From CAJBLF01 sp964504915 (lineage in GTDB: Bacteria; Patescibacteriota; Gracilibacteria; Absconditabacterales; Absconditicoccaceae), in assembly GCA_964504915.1 (NCBI GenBank), contig CAZDFH010000004.1, positions 81,903 through 145,902 on the forward strand: a DNA stretch of 64,000 nucleotides. Reading direction: 5' to 3'. Made by a program: the position numbers and the translations under genes. This document shows, in pieces, positions 1-9,238 of this stretch; position 1 is the first letter of the stretch, and each line of letters begins with the position of its first letter. A model generated the notes under the pieces. That model was not told the origin of the DNA. It saw only the letters and a list, made by a program, of their open reading frames with translations, and made no database searches.

Positions 1-3000
1 ATCACAACAGTGAACAATACATCTTATGCTAAACTACAAAACAAGCATGCTCCGTCTGCAGGTCCTGTCGACGAGAAAGAAATTCCACATGACGAACAAG
101 CATCAGTAGAAAAGAAAATTTTGGCAACGAATGAAATTCCTGCACCAGATAAGGTGGCTCAGCTAGAGCAAGCACTGTCAGAAGTACAGTGAGATCTTGC
201 ATCGCTCAAAGCACAGGTTTGACCTTTATTTACGTTCTTTAGAACTATTGCCCCTGCTACGCAAGAGCTCTTCGCTGCCTTGGGTGTGGTTTCTCTACCC
301 GTCAAGCATGCAGAAGATATATTCGAAGTGGCTACACCTGGAACATCTAGTGATGTTGTATTACAAATTATTGAACCTCGTATTATTAAGCATCCAGGTG
401 AAGGAGAATATATTCTGAAGGATAATCCTGAAAGTGACTTATGAAGTGGTGCTGCATGAGCTTCTGATGTGTGAGCTGATGATAAGAAAGAGCATATGTC
501 TGACTGTTCCTTCATTAAGCAACCAATGGTGGCTACATTATATAGTGCACTCCTGAAGTACCTTACCTTTTATTTGGAGACAGACAGTGTTGATGTAGCT
601 GTACTCGTCCAAAATAAGATGCCAAGGATCTGGGCCTCTATGCAACTTATCGACTTCACTTCATGAGAAGAGTTTTTTGCTCGTGTAATGAAAATCTTTG
701 GTCTAAAACTACCATATGATGATAAGTGAGTGCCTCCTGTGGCTGATCTTGTCCAAGCGCTTCCTGGAGATGTTCAATCTTATGCTCTTTTTTCTACTGA
801 AATGTCTGCTTGGATACAACCTGCCTTGGATACATTATCAGGGCAAGAAAAAAAAGCAGTACAGTTGGCTTATGTACAAAAGCTTAGCATAGCTGACGTT
901 AATACGTCGATGGGGAAAGCTCCTGATGCTACTGTAGCTAGTGTCACCATTAGTAATGCTTTTACCAAAAGTTTCCCCAAATCACTATTCCCTTCTAGAG
1001 AACCAAAATCACATAAAAATTCCACAAAGAAGGATGATGCTGCTTCTAGTGATGACATTCCTGGTGCCCCGAATTTAAATACGCACACGTGAGCTCCACC
1101 AGGAGAAGACGATATACCTAATGATCGTATTGATATTATCCCTGTGCCTCCTGTGTTTGTCCCGGAGATAGGGAAAGATATTCTTGATCGTGGACGTAGG
1201 GAATTTCCTCCCATTATAGTGGATAAGCATACTGACACGACTTTAGATCAAGAAATTTCTGTCCATTCAATTCCACTACAAAAGGATCCTATCCTGATTT
1301 TTGTAGAAACCAAAACCGATCCTGTAGAACCGGACACTAATCCTGTCGAGCCTTCTGTAGAAAATAATACTCCAAAGCCTCCTATCGATTGATATTCACT
1401 TATTAATGCTGATATGCATGCTCTGTGATATATTAATAGAATCAACCAAATGATTGCCCCACTTGTACTCCCTGCAACAACGCAACAGCAGTGGCTTACT
1501 CATAGGGCATTAATCGTACATATATATAAAGATTTCGTTGCTCCATTGAGTGCTAACGAAAGAAAGCAACTCGAATCTGCTCTTTCTGTGGCTTTATCTT
1601 CATCCACCCACGATATTTATCAGTCTTTGATCGTTTGGATTTTGGATGTTTTTCGTGAAATTCAGACGTTACTTTCTCTGAAAGATGAAAATATTCCAGG
1701 TATACAAGAACCAACAGAAGATACACATGATGATTACGTATTCATCCCTTCTCAAAAAGATTCTGAAGGGAAACAGATCATTTCAAAAAATTTACTAAAG
1801 GGTGCAGCAGAAGATTTCTCCGAGAATGACAAGGATTTCCCTGCGCCCAAAGATGAAGATAGCAAAAGAGGACAAAATGATTTATTAGATGACTCAACAG
1901 ATGCTCCTGAAAATGATGTCCCAGATGAGCCAGAAGAACCAGACGAGCCAGAAGAACCTCTTTATGATGAAAATTTCCCTCTTACCACAAAGCCTTCTGC
2001 TATAGTCGAAAATGATTTTAGACGTTTTCATAAGATACTAGGCATTCAGTTACCCATTATTGTTAATATGATGACGTGGGGAAACAATCCAGAAGGCGTA
2101 GTGCAATACTATATGCATGTCCTTAAAGAAGCTCATATTCCTTTATCTAAGCTAGGAAAGTTTCGTGCCGTATTGAAAGGTAAGGCTCCTGTAGCTCCTT
2201 CACTATATAAACAAGCTTGGTATGCTGGAGAAAACTGATTTCTACACTCTCTTTGGAAATGTATGGATGCTAGCTGGGAAAAGCTAGAGGATTCAGCGAT
2301 AGATGATGTACTACAAGATTCTAAAAAAAATGCTTCTATCAAGGGATCTATCAGCCCTGCTAGGTTGAAGGCTCTCATAAATGCTCCTAAGCAGGACGTC
2401 ATAGCATCGGATTTTAAAGAACTTATTACTTGTCTATTGAAAACATGTGGTAAACAGTTTCCCGTGATTACCAAAGAGCAGTGGTTTGCCAATCCTCAGG
2501 CTGTGCTTCTCTCTTGTGTCAAATTATTATCTCAGTGTCCACCTGCAGCACTTCTGTCTTTTAGGACGCTTCTTAACGAAAAATATACGCTTCGTCAGAA
2601 TATGTCTAATCATGCATGGTATACGAGACCGGATGGATTTCTTTATAGTCTCTACCTCTGTATTACTGTGAATGGATATGTTGATCCTATTTTTAAATTA
2701 GACCAAGTCACTACACCCACACCTCATCCTGTATCTCCTATTTCTCCATTGTCCATTGATCCTGAAAATCGTCCATGGCATCCTGCTGATGCTGATGTGG
2801 AATTTGATACGGCAATTTGGGGACCCGTAGAGGACTCTGAGTTACTCAATAGAACCATTTCTAGTGGAGAGACATTACCCCTTATTCAGAAGTCAGCATG
2901 GCTTACTGCAAGAGATAAGGAGCTACGCAAATATAGACGCGTTTTGACAGAAATTAGGCCTTCTGATCTCAGTAATATCATCCTAGTTATCAATCGTTGT

Positions 3001-3105
3001 ATCGATAGATGTCTTCCAACGTCCGATATGGATTGGTATAGGGATGATTTTCTTGTGGCTTTACGTGCAGTAGCCAACGATATAGATAAAAATCCGAGAA
3101 GATAA
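1..3105 (+). CDS. Large acidic hypothetical protein, 5'-truncated
   Basis: One open frame runs from the window edge to TAA at 3105 (at least 1034 residues) once its in-frame TGA codons (for example at 190, 442, 457, 469, 724) are read as Gly. The start lies upstream of the window. The middle is rich in Asp, Glu, Pro, Ser and Thr, with Pro-Glu-Glu/Pro-Asp-Glu runs near residues 640-655, which suggests flexible linkers between globular parts. Two later segments share a pattern: a predicted helix, a W-[YF]-x-[GR] type turn and a Leu-rich stretch (around 2000-2240 and 2380-2650). No signal peptide, membrane segment or catalytic motif was recognised in the visible part. Function unknown. A hairpin at 3127-3155 ends the transcript. 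The frame is certain; identity is not. Confidence 0.8.
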
Positions 3106-3126
3106 TCAGAGGTATTTTTCTTATTA

Positions 3127-3155
3127 TAAAAAATGAGGCCGAAGCCCCATTTTTC
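3127..3155. terminator. Bidirectional intrinsic terminator
   Basis: AAAAATGaGGC pairs with GCCcCATTTTT around a short CGAA loop, giving A-rich and T-rich flanks. It lies between two convergent genes and can end transcripts from both strands. Confidence 0.75.
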
Positions 3156-3180
3156 AAATGTATCTATAAATATAGTTAGA

Positions 3181-3378
3181 CTAGATTTTTTCTACATTTA
3201 CTGCTTGGATTCCTTTTTGTCCTTCTTCTGTTTCATATTGTACTCTATCATTTTCTGTGATAGTCACACCTTCTGCTAATCCAGAAATGTGTACAAACAC
3301 ATCCTTACTGTTGTCATCAGGAGTAATAAAGCCAAATCATTTTGTTGTGTTGAAGAATTTTACTGTACCATTAGACAT
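3181..3378 (-). CDS. cspA: Cold-shock protein (CspA family), copy 1
   Basis: A 65-residue protein of normal Csp length, beginning MSNGTVKFFN. RNP1 reads K-G-F-G-F-I, with its first Gly encoded by TGA, and RNP2 reads D-V-F-V-H-I. Csp proteins are OB-fold single-stranded nucleic-acid chaperones that act in the cytoplasm. The stop is TAG at 3181-3183. The gene is monocistronic, with its own promoter and a long AT-rich leader containing a palindrome that is shared with the second copy at 13651-13848. Near-identical N- and C-termini (both end NVEKI) show the two are recent paralogs. The invariant RNP1 glycine is direct support for TGA=Gly. Confidence 0.95.
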
Positions 3379-3403
3379 TGCAATAGTAAAAAAATAATAA
3401 AAT

Positions 3404-3452
3404 TTGAGTTAATAACTCAACAGTGTTATACATATATTCTGTGAATAAGCAA
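3404..3452 (-). promoter_or_regulatory. Promoter and palindromic 5'-UTR element of csp copy 1
   Basis: On the minus strand TTGCTT (3452-3447) and TATAAC (3429-3424) are 17 bp apart. Downstream, in the leader, is the palindrome TTGAGTTAATAACTCAA (3404-3420). The same arrangement precedes csp copy 2, so it is probably functional, for instance as a cold-responsive leader structure (inference). Confidence 0.6.
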
Positions 3453-3477
3453 GAGAATGTTGAAGAATTTTCTTTAT

Positions 3478-4014
3478 CTATTTCACAAGATGGAGGAGCT
3501 GGAAGATACTTTTGCCTACAAAAATAAATACTCCATGGCTTATGGTCTTGCCGATGATGACTGCTATAAGAAAAGGGATAAATTTGATTTTCTTATATAA
3601 CAATCTTGTCCCGATGATATCAGCCAGGAAAGGAAGATAACAAAAAATAGCAAAAAGAAACGTTGTTATTTTACCCATTTTGGTCTCAGAATGTTTTTTT
3701 CGTTTTTCTCCTACTCTATTTAGACTTGATTCTTTTTTGAAATACCTATTGATTTTGTTGATTGTGCGATGAAATCGTTTCTGTTTTTCTAGTGTTTCAT
3801 AGCCGGCTCGTTTTTTGATGAGATGATTCTGGACAAATCGGATGGTGATGTCAGACAACGTTACGATACTTACGACGACTGCCAAGACCACTCGTGGATT
3901 TGCTTCCTGCAACAATAAAACTCCCGTTAGAGAATATCCAAGTGGACTGAGGATAGGCGGGACTATAGCAGCGAAGTAGATAACGACTCAGAGAAGGATA
4001 TATTGGAGGAGCAT
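3478..4014 (-). CDS. Small integral membrane protein, unknown
   Basis: 178 residues from ATG at 4014 to TAG at 3478. The N-terminal half is hydrophobic (MLLQYILLGVVIYFAAIVPP, then a second segment near residues 30-55). A basic stretch rich in Lys and Arg follows (about residues 60-110), then two more hydrophobic segments at the C-terminus. A shorter TTG start at 3915 would remove the first membrane helix; the ATG is preferred because it completes a four-helix protein. Upstream of the ATG is an AT-rich stretch and then the dispersed repeat at 4119. One in-frame TGA codes Gly at residue 11 or so. I do not recognise a family. Confidence 0.65.
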
Positions 4015-4118
4015 AATTTTTTGTATAATAAAAACATTGCGATTACTGTAGTTATTTCTTTATGGAGTGCAATTCGCTTTTTTCCGGGACGCGGGCAAAC
4101 CCCCCTTTATGTGGACGA

Positions 4119-4237
4119 GCAAACCCACCCCGTCCTTCGGCCACCCCTCCCTTGTCAAGGAGGGGAAAAGTGGCTCATTGAAACCGCCCTGACAAGGGAG
4201 GTGGCTGAGCGAATGCGAAGTCGGAGGGTTTGTTAAA
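4119..4237. repeat. Dispersed palindromic repeat, copy 1
   Basis: About 120 bp, AAACCCACCCCGTCCTTCGG at one end and GGAGGGTTTGTT at the other, so the ends are near-inverted. Two internal hairpins are visible: CCCTCCCTTGTCAAGGAGGGG, and CCGCCC with GGGAGGTGGC. It is markedly more GC-rich than its surroundings. A close copy lies at 9085-9204 and a partial, diverged one at 10710-10786. It has no coding capacity of its own and resembles a non-autonomous MITE or REP element. Confidence 0.85.
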
Positions 4238-4257
4238 AAAAACTAAATTAAGAAAAT

Positions 4258-5826
4258 TTACTTCATCAACTTTCCCAAATCAACTTCATGGAAATTTTGC
4301 AATTGGTCAGTAAATCACTTGTCATGACTGACGACGATCATGGCTCATTCATAGTCATTTAATGATTCTGCAATTATTGGAATATGACGGAAATTAATAT
4401 GGTTTGTTGGTTCATCTAATATTAATAAGTGAGGCTTTTGTAAGACAAATCTGGCATAGCAGAGGAGTCATTTTTGGCCTTCGGATAAGGAGCCGATGGT
4501 ATTTTTCAATACTTCTTTGGTTAGCAGAAATTGTGCCGCTACACGGTAGATGTCTTGATCGCTAGTATCTCCAGCTATTTGTTGTAGGTTGTCCCAGACG
4601 GTCATCTCCATGTCCAATGCGGTAAAATCCTGTGAATAATATCAGACTTTTACTTTGTTGTGGATCATCGCAATCTTTTCTTCTGGATGTGTGGTGTCAG
4701 GTTCTTTGAAAATTGCATCTTCGAGTTTCTTATCTTCTAGCTTGGCGTGGTATTCTTTCATAATATTCGCTTTGTGTTCGTGGATCATCATCAGTCTTTT
4801 GAGTAATGTTGATTTTCCGATACCGTTTGGTCAGGTGAAAATTATTCTATCATGCTTTTTCATCTCAAGTGGCAACTTGTATTCTTTGACCTTATGTTCG
4901 CTATTCATCAAACCAACGTGATTGATAGTCACAATAGGGCCGACGAGATTTTCAAACTCAATATGAAATGGTTTGATGGTCTTATCTTCCTTTCTGACTT
5001 CCACTTTATTTTCTTCTGCGTCTTCGACTTCATCTCTCATCTTGCTGGCGAGCTTACGCATCTTTCCTCACTTGTTGGAGAAGAAGTTAATCTTTTCCTT
5101 GGCGTCGGCTATCTGCTTCTCGGCTCTTGCATTCTGCGCGTTCTCTTTCTCTATCTGAGCAGCGATCTGTTCTACTACATCGTAATAATCGCCTCGGTAT
5201 TGTTCTACCTTGCAGGTTCATTTATTTAAGTACAACACGCCATCCGTAAAGAGATTCAAAAAGTCGGCGTCATGGCTAATTACAACGACTGTCTTATCAT
5301 ACGACAATAAGAAACTTATCAGATCACCAATGCCTTGTGCATCTAGATTATTCGTTGGTTCGTCAAGAAGGAGGATGTCGGGATGTTGGATCAAGGCGTA
5401 GGCAAGCAATAATCTCGCCTGTTGTCAGCCAGAAAATTCTTTGATAGGTTTGTCCAAAGGTGCGTTGAAATTCACGACCTTCAATATCTCAGTAATCTTT
5501 CTATCCAATTGATAATCCTTCTCCGCAAACGCCGTCTGGAAAAATTCATTGATGGTAAGGTGCAACTGATCTCTCGGAATGACCTGTCTGGCCACCGCAA
5601 TCGTATTGCCTGCGACGATATTGATCTTGCCAGATTGTGGCGTCAATTCACCAAGGATCATCTTGAAGATGGTAGTCTTCCCAGAGCCATTTTGGCCCAT
5701 GATGGTGATCTTAGTATTTGCGCGAAGCGAAAAACTTGTCTCCTTGAGGATAGGATGTTTACCGTCGTTGTATGCGAATGACACTTCATCAAAACGCATA
5801 ATTACCTGATTTTCATTACTAGCCAT
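4258..5826 (-). CDS. ABC-F family ATPase
   Basis: 522 residues with two ABC cassettes and no membrane domain, typical of ABC-F proteins that act on the ribosome (translation or antibiotic-resistance factors). Cassette 1: Walker A GQNGSGKTT near residue 45, signature FSGGQQARLLL with TGA as one Gly (5425-5427), Walker B DILLLDEPTNNLD. Cassette 2: GPNGIGKST, degenerate signature SLSEGQKGLL, Walker B HLLILDEPTNHIN, and the switch His in VVSHDKG. A charged linker separates the two. It ends at TAA 4258, next to the repeat. A Met at residue 10 is an alternative start. Which ABC-F subfamily it belongs to is not clear from motifs alone. Confidence 0.9.
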
Positions 5827-5939
5827 TTTTTAAACAAAAAAAAAGTTAAACTTCTGAACTTGTTGTGCGTATGTATAGGGATTCGGTGGGTAGATTCAAG
5901 TCGGGGTTTGGGTCGGGATTGATAAACCTCTATTTTAGA

Positions 5940-6935
5940 TTATTGTAAACAGTGCTGTATGAAAATCATTGTTAAATTTAGAAAAAGTCTTGCTCACTTT
6001 TCTGTTGCATAATCATTCTTGGGGTGGGGGTCTCCTGTTTCCATTCTTTCACGAGCTATTACTGATTCAATATTTTTCAATATTGTTTCTGTGAAAATAT
6101 CATTGGGTATTAAATTTTCCTTAATCGCTGTTTTTATTAGTGGTGAAAAGTCTCATTTTCAGGTAGATCAATAGACGATTGTTTGTAAAAATCCTTGTAA
6201 AGCACTGAATCATTTTGTTATGCTTCAGCTATAATCTTTGTTTCTGTAATCGGAAAATGCATCAGATAAATCTCTCTCAACTTCTTTAAAATTTCATCAT
6301 CATAAACACTTAATTACTGGCTCGTAAATTTCTGTAGTTATCTTTTCTTCTTGTTTGGGAATGAATCCAAGTCTTGTTAGGTAAATATTGATTCAAAAGT
6401 CTCATAATACATCATTTAGTTTTTTTGCAAACCTATCAAAGCGTATGTATTGATTTTCATGCTCCCTTTTTGAAAAATTTTCTTCGCTTTCTTCTGCTTT
6501 TTTGTAGATATTTTCTGGTTTTACGTTGATTAGAAAATTTCAGTAAATGCTCAGTGTTTCTAGTACTATATTCGACTTTCACTCTGAGAATATGTTATAA
6601 AAATCTAAACAAGCAGCATTGAGGCTGTTGTGTTCTAAAAAACTGGGAGTATAATTATTTGCTTTATATGAATGATTAATAAGTTGGATTACTTTTAAAA
6701 TAATAGCTTGTTTAATCTCTCTATCATTGTAATCTCAGAAGAACTCATAGTATCGTTTTGTTCCTTCGAAATAATCGCCCTCTTTTTTTATGTCCTTATC
6801 AAAAAAATCTCTTTCTAAATATTTCCAAATCATATATTTTTCTTTTTCATTCAAATTATCCCGATCTCTAAGTCATAAATCTGGTTTTAGGTTTTCTTTC
6901 ACTTTTGGATCAGATTGACTCCATGTTTTGAACAT
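5940..6935 (-). CDS. Abi/HEPN-like C-terminal domain protein (putative defence)
   Basis: 331 residues from ATG at 6935 to TAA at 5940. The frame is open upstream to a TAG at 7023, so a longer protein with a TTG start is possible. The C-terminal 120 residues match the layout of abortive-infection C-terminal HEPN-like domains: a helix with the pattern S-x-S-I-T-K-G-F-S-A-L-Q-G, then D-F-S-P-L-I-K, then E-R-M-E-T-G-D-P-H-P before a final hydrophobic helix. The N-terminal part is charged and helical (LNEKEKYMIWKYLERDFFD). Three consecutive TGA codons near 6294-6302 give a Gly run. In this family the R-x-T-G-x-x-H region is the conserved signature; the function is usually phage defence or unknown. 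Assignment is tentative. Confidence 0.5.
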
Positions 6936-7059
6936 ATTACTATCTTTAGATTTTAAATTATTATGCCTTCAAAAGGTTATACTTTCTCTCCAGAAATTCA
7001 ATCCAATCTCTTCTAAGCTCGCCTACCATTTCGCCTCCATTATCTCTGTTTTTTTCGCC

Positions 7060-7728
7060 TTATGCTCTTGCCAATCTCTTACTTATCTCTGGTCTTATGA
7101 TGAAAATAAACATAACGAAATTGATCCCTAGGATATATATTGGATATGTTGTTTCTTGATAGGTAAAATTGCTTACTGCTAATAGAGTAAATAAACCTGC
7201 GAAGACATCTAAAGCATAAAATATCCATGTTTCTGTCTCTGGAAATTTGTATGTTTTGATTAATGCAGGCAAGAAGCCTACAAAATCAGCTAGTATAGAA
7301 GCCAATAATCACATAACGGGATTGTTTGTTAGCTTCCAGACTAAAATACCGATTCCAGCGATTACTAAACAGATGATGTCAGTCTTTGCCCATCAGCCCA
7401 TGCCATATTTTATACAGAGAGAAAAAATCAGGATACTTTGTAATGCAGAGACTCATGCAAGAAAGATTGCTACGGTATTGTGCTGAGCGAGTAAGGAAGC
7501 AAAAGAGAGAAGAGTAATGATTAACAAGACAAATCTTGTTGTCCTATGTGGCTTAGATTCTCCTTTCAAGATAGACAATACGTAAAATATTGGAGAAAAG
7601 AGTGCAAACATGGTGCTACATATGATCAAGATAGTTTTAATCCCTAGATGAAGGTAAAGTGATATCCCGATTGCAATGAGTATTGCCGCTACGAATATGG
7701 ATGTGAGAATTTTTAACTTCTTGTTCAT
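7060..7728 (-). CDS. Multi-pass membrane protein, unknown
   Basis: 222 residues from ATG 7728 (MNKKLKILTS) to the stop at 7060. A GTG at 7752 would add eight residues. I count about seven hydrophobic helices. TGA codons supply glycines at 7453, 7383 and 7309. The pattern ADFVGFLPALIKTYKFP followed by an aromatic-rich helix recalls uncharacterised CPR membrane proteins, with a faint resemblance to PQ-loop transporters; I do not claim transport activity. It lies upstream of the Abi-like gene on the same strand, separated by about 125 bp. Confidence 0.65.
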
Positions 7729-7893
7729 CTGTCTAGTGTGATATATAAACACCTACCTATAATTTCTTTCTCTCAGAAAACAAGATAGAAGTAGGTCAAA
7801 CCCGCCTGTTATTTCGCTTCCATTTCTTACTAAAATTTGCTTAATTCTCTCTTTTGGATATACTTTATGTGTTTATATGGTCAACTTATTTCG

Positions 7894-8400
7894 ATGCGTT
7901 TTTATACTCCATTTTGTGTGAAGGATGCGGACCTTTCTTTTAGTATCCATCCTTGAACAGCTAGATTTTGAGTAGAAAAGAAAAAATCTACAGTAACTTT
8001 TTCCGTAAATGAGGAAGATGGTACCTCCATTATGTTGAATGATATCCAGATAGCTACCATTTGAACCTTGCTTACTGAATTTTGATTTAAAATAGATGAA
8101 ATCGTTCGTTCATGAGATTCTGAATTTAATAAAATTATTCTTAACCCTACAGATCAAATCGAATTTATTGAAATCAAAAATACAGAAAAGAAGAGAAAGA
8201 AGCCTATACATGTCATACAAGTGCAATGAGAAACCCAAGATAATCATTCTTTTGTTAAACAAGCAATGGATAAGCTTGTTGTAGAATGAAACTTAAATAT
8301 TATTCAAGATATTGTATATAATTGAGAAGGAGAGAAATATATCCAATTCTGTAAATGATTGGTTGCTAGTATAGAGCATGTTCTAAAACAAAGCGATTAA
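7894..8400 (+). CDS. Hypothetical protein
   Basis: 168 residues from ATG 7894 (MRFYTPF) to TAA 8400; an in-frame ATG at 7867 would add nine residues. At least nine TGA codons are read as Gly, so under the standard code this gene is invisible beyond a 62-residue fragment. The first half is beta-rich (repeated short V/I/F-containing strands); a Lys-rich turn (KNTEKKRKK) precedes a helical C-terminus ending ASIEHVLKQSD. No known domain recognised. It is followed by a clear terminator. Confidence 0.7.
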
Positions 8401-8425
8401 TATTGGATAATAGTTTATTTGATAT

Positions 8426-8450
8426 ATGATAGATATTGTCTATCATTTTT
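8426..8450 (+). terminator. Intrinsic terminator
   Basis: Perfect 8-bp stem ATGATAGA / TCTATCAT with loop TATTG, followed by TTTTC. It sits 26 bp after the stop of the gene ending at 8400. Confidence 0.85.
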
Positions 8451-8496
8451 CTTTGATTTCTTTATGCTTCTTCTGTTTATTTTTCACTAAAACTCT

Positions 8497-9093
8497 ATGC
8501 TTATTCGCTCAGCCATATTCGTCAAAAGCGCATCCAAGCTCGCTGAATGTCCTGTAAGTGACTTGCCAGAGTTTGCTATGATTGGGAGATCAAATGTCGG
8601 GAAATCGTCACTGATCAATACCATCGCTAATAACAGTAAGCTGTCCAAGATCTCCATCAAGCCAGGCAAGACGACATTGATCAACTTTTTCCTGATAAAT
8701 AAAGAATGGCACTTAGTAGATCTACCAGGTTATGGCTTCGCTAAATCAGGGACTGCACATAGAGTCACGTGGATAGATACGACGCATGACTATTTCGTCG
8801 GGAGATCAAACTTGAAGAAAGTGTTTGTGCTGATAGATGGAAGCATCGCTCTCCAAAAAATAGATCTTGAATTCGTTGTTAGTTTGGATCAGGAGAAAAT
8901 TCCGTATGCTATAGTGTTGACGAAGTTGGACAAATCCAACCAGAAGGAAGCTGCACGTCATCAGCGTGAGTTACTGGAACAGTTGTCCGTTTCTGTGTCT
9001 GTGATTCCGGAAATATTTGCTGTGTCCAATAAGACGAAGAGAGGAAGAGAGGTATTGCTGGATTATATTGGGGAAATGCTCGGGGAACGCTAA
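8497..9093 (+). CDS. engB: Ribosome-biogenesis GTPase EngB/YsxC
   Basis: 198 residues, normal for EngB, a TRAFAC GTPase needed for 50S subunit assembly. G1 is GRSNVGKSS (residues 30-38), G2 lies around the Lys-Thr-Thr of KPGKTTLIN, G3 is DLPGYG (about 73-78), G4 is TKLDK (about 142-146) and G5 is a S-N-K type loop (SNKTKRG). It uses no TGA codon although it has about a dozen glycines, all GGN, unlike most neighbours. The stop TAA lies at the junction with the dispersed repeat, so the last few residues (LGER) appear to be encoded by repeat-derived sequence. Confidence 0.95.
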   Translation: MLIRSAIFVKSASKLAECPVSDLPEFAMIGRSNVGKSSLINTIANNSKLSKISIKPGKTTLINFFLINKEWHLVDLPGYGFAKSGTAHRVTWIDTTHDYFVGRSNLKKVFVLIDGSIALQKIDLEFVVSLDQEKIPYAIVLTKLDKSNQKEAARHQRELLEQLSVSVSVIPEIFAVSNKTKRGREVLLDYIGEMLGER

Positions 9094-9204
9094 CAAACCC
9101 ACCCCGTCCTTCGGACACCCCTCCCTTATCAAGGAGGGGAAAGTAGTTCATTGAAACCGCCCTGACAAGGGAGGTGGCGAGCGAATGCGAGACGGAGGGT
9201 TTGA
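9085..9204. repeat. Dispersed palindromic repeat, copy 2
   Basis: It closely matches copy 1 (4119-4237): CGCTAACAAACCCACCCCG, then CCCTCCCTTATCAAGGAGGGG, then CCGCCCTGACAAGGGAGGTGG, ending GGAGGGTTTG. Its left end overlaps the last codons and stop of engB, and its right end abuts the leader of the next ABC-F gene. Confidence 0.88.
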
Positions 9205-9238
9205 AATCCTAAAAAAATTTAAATTAAACTATCTAAAA

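Noticed and set aside
6290..6305. Frameshift in the Abi-like gene because of three consecutive TGA
   Set aside because: The frame on both sides is continuous and coding-like, so the run is read as three glycines.
9185..9238. Earlier start (ATG 9185) for the second ABC-F protein
   Set aside because: These codons lie in the dispersed repeat and its flank, and ABC-F proteins begin right at the first cassette.
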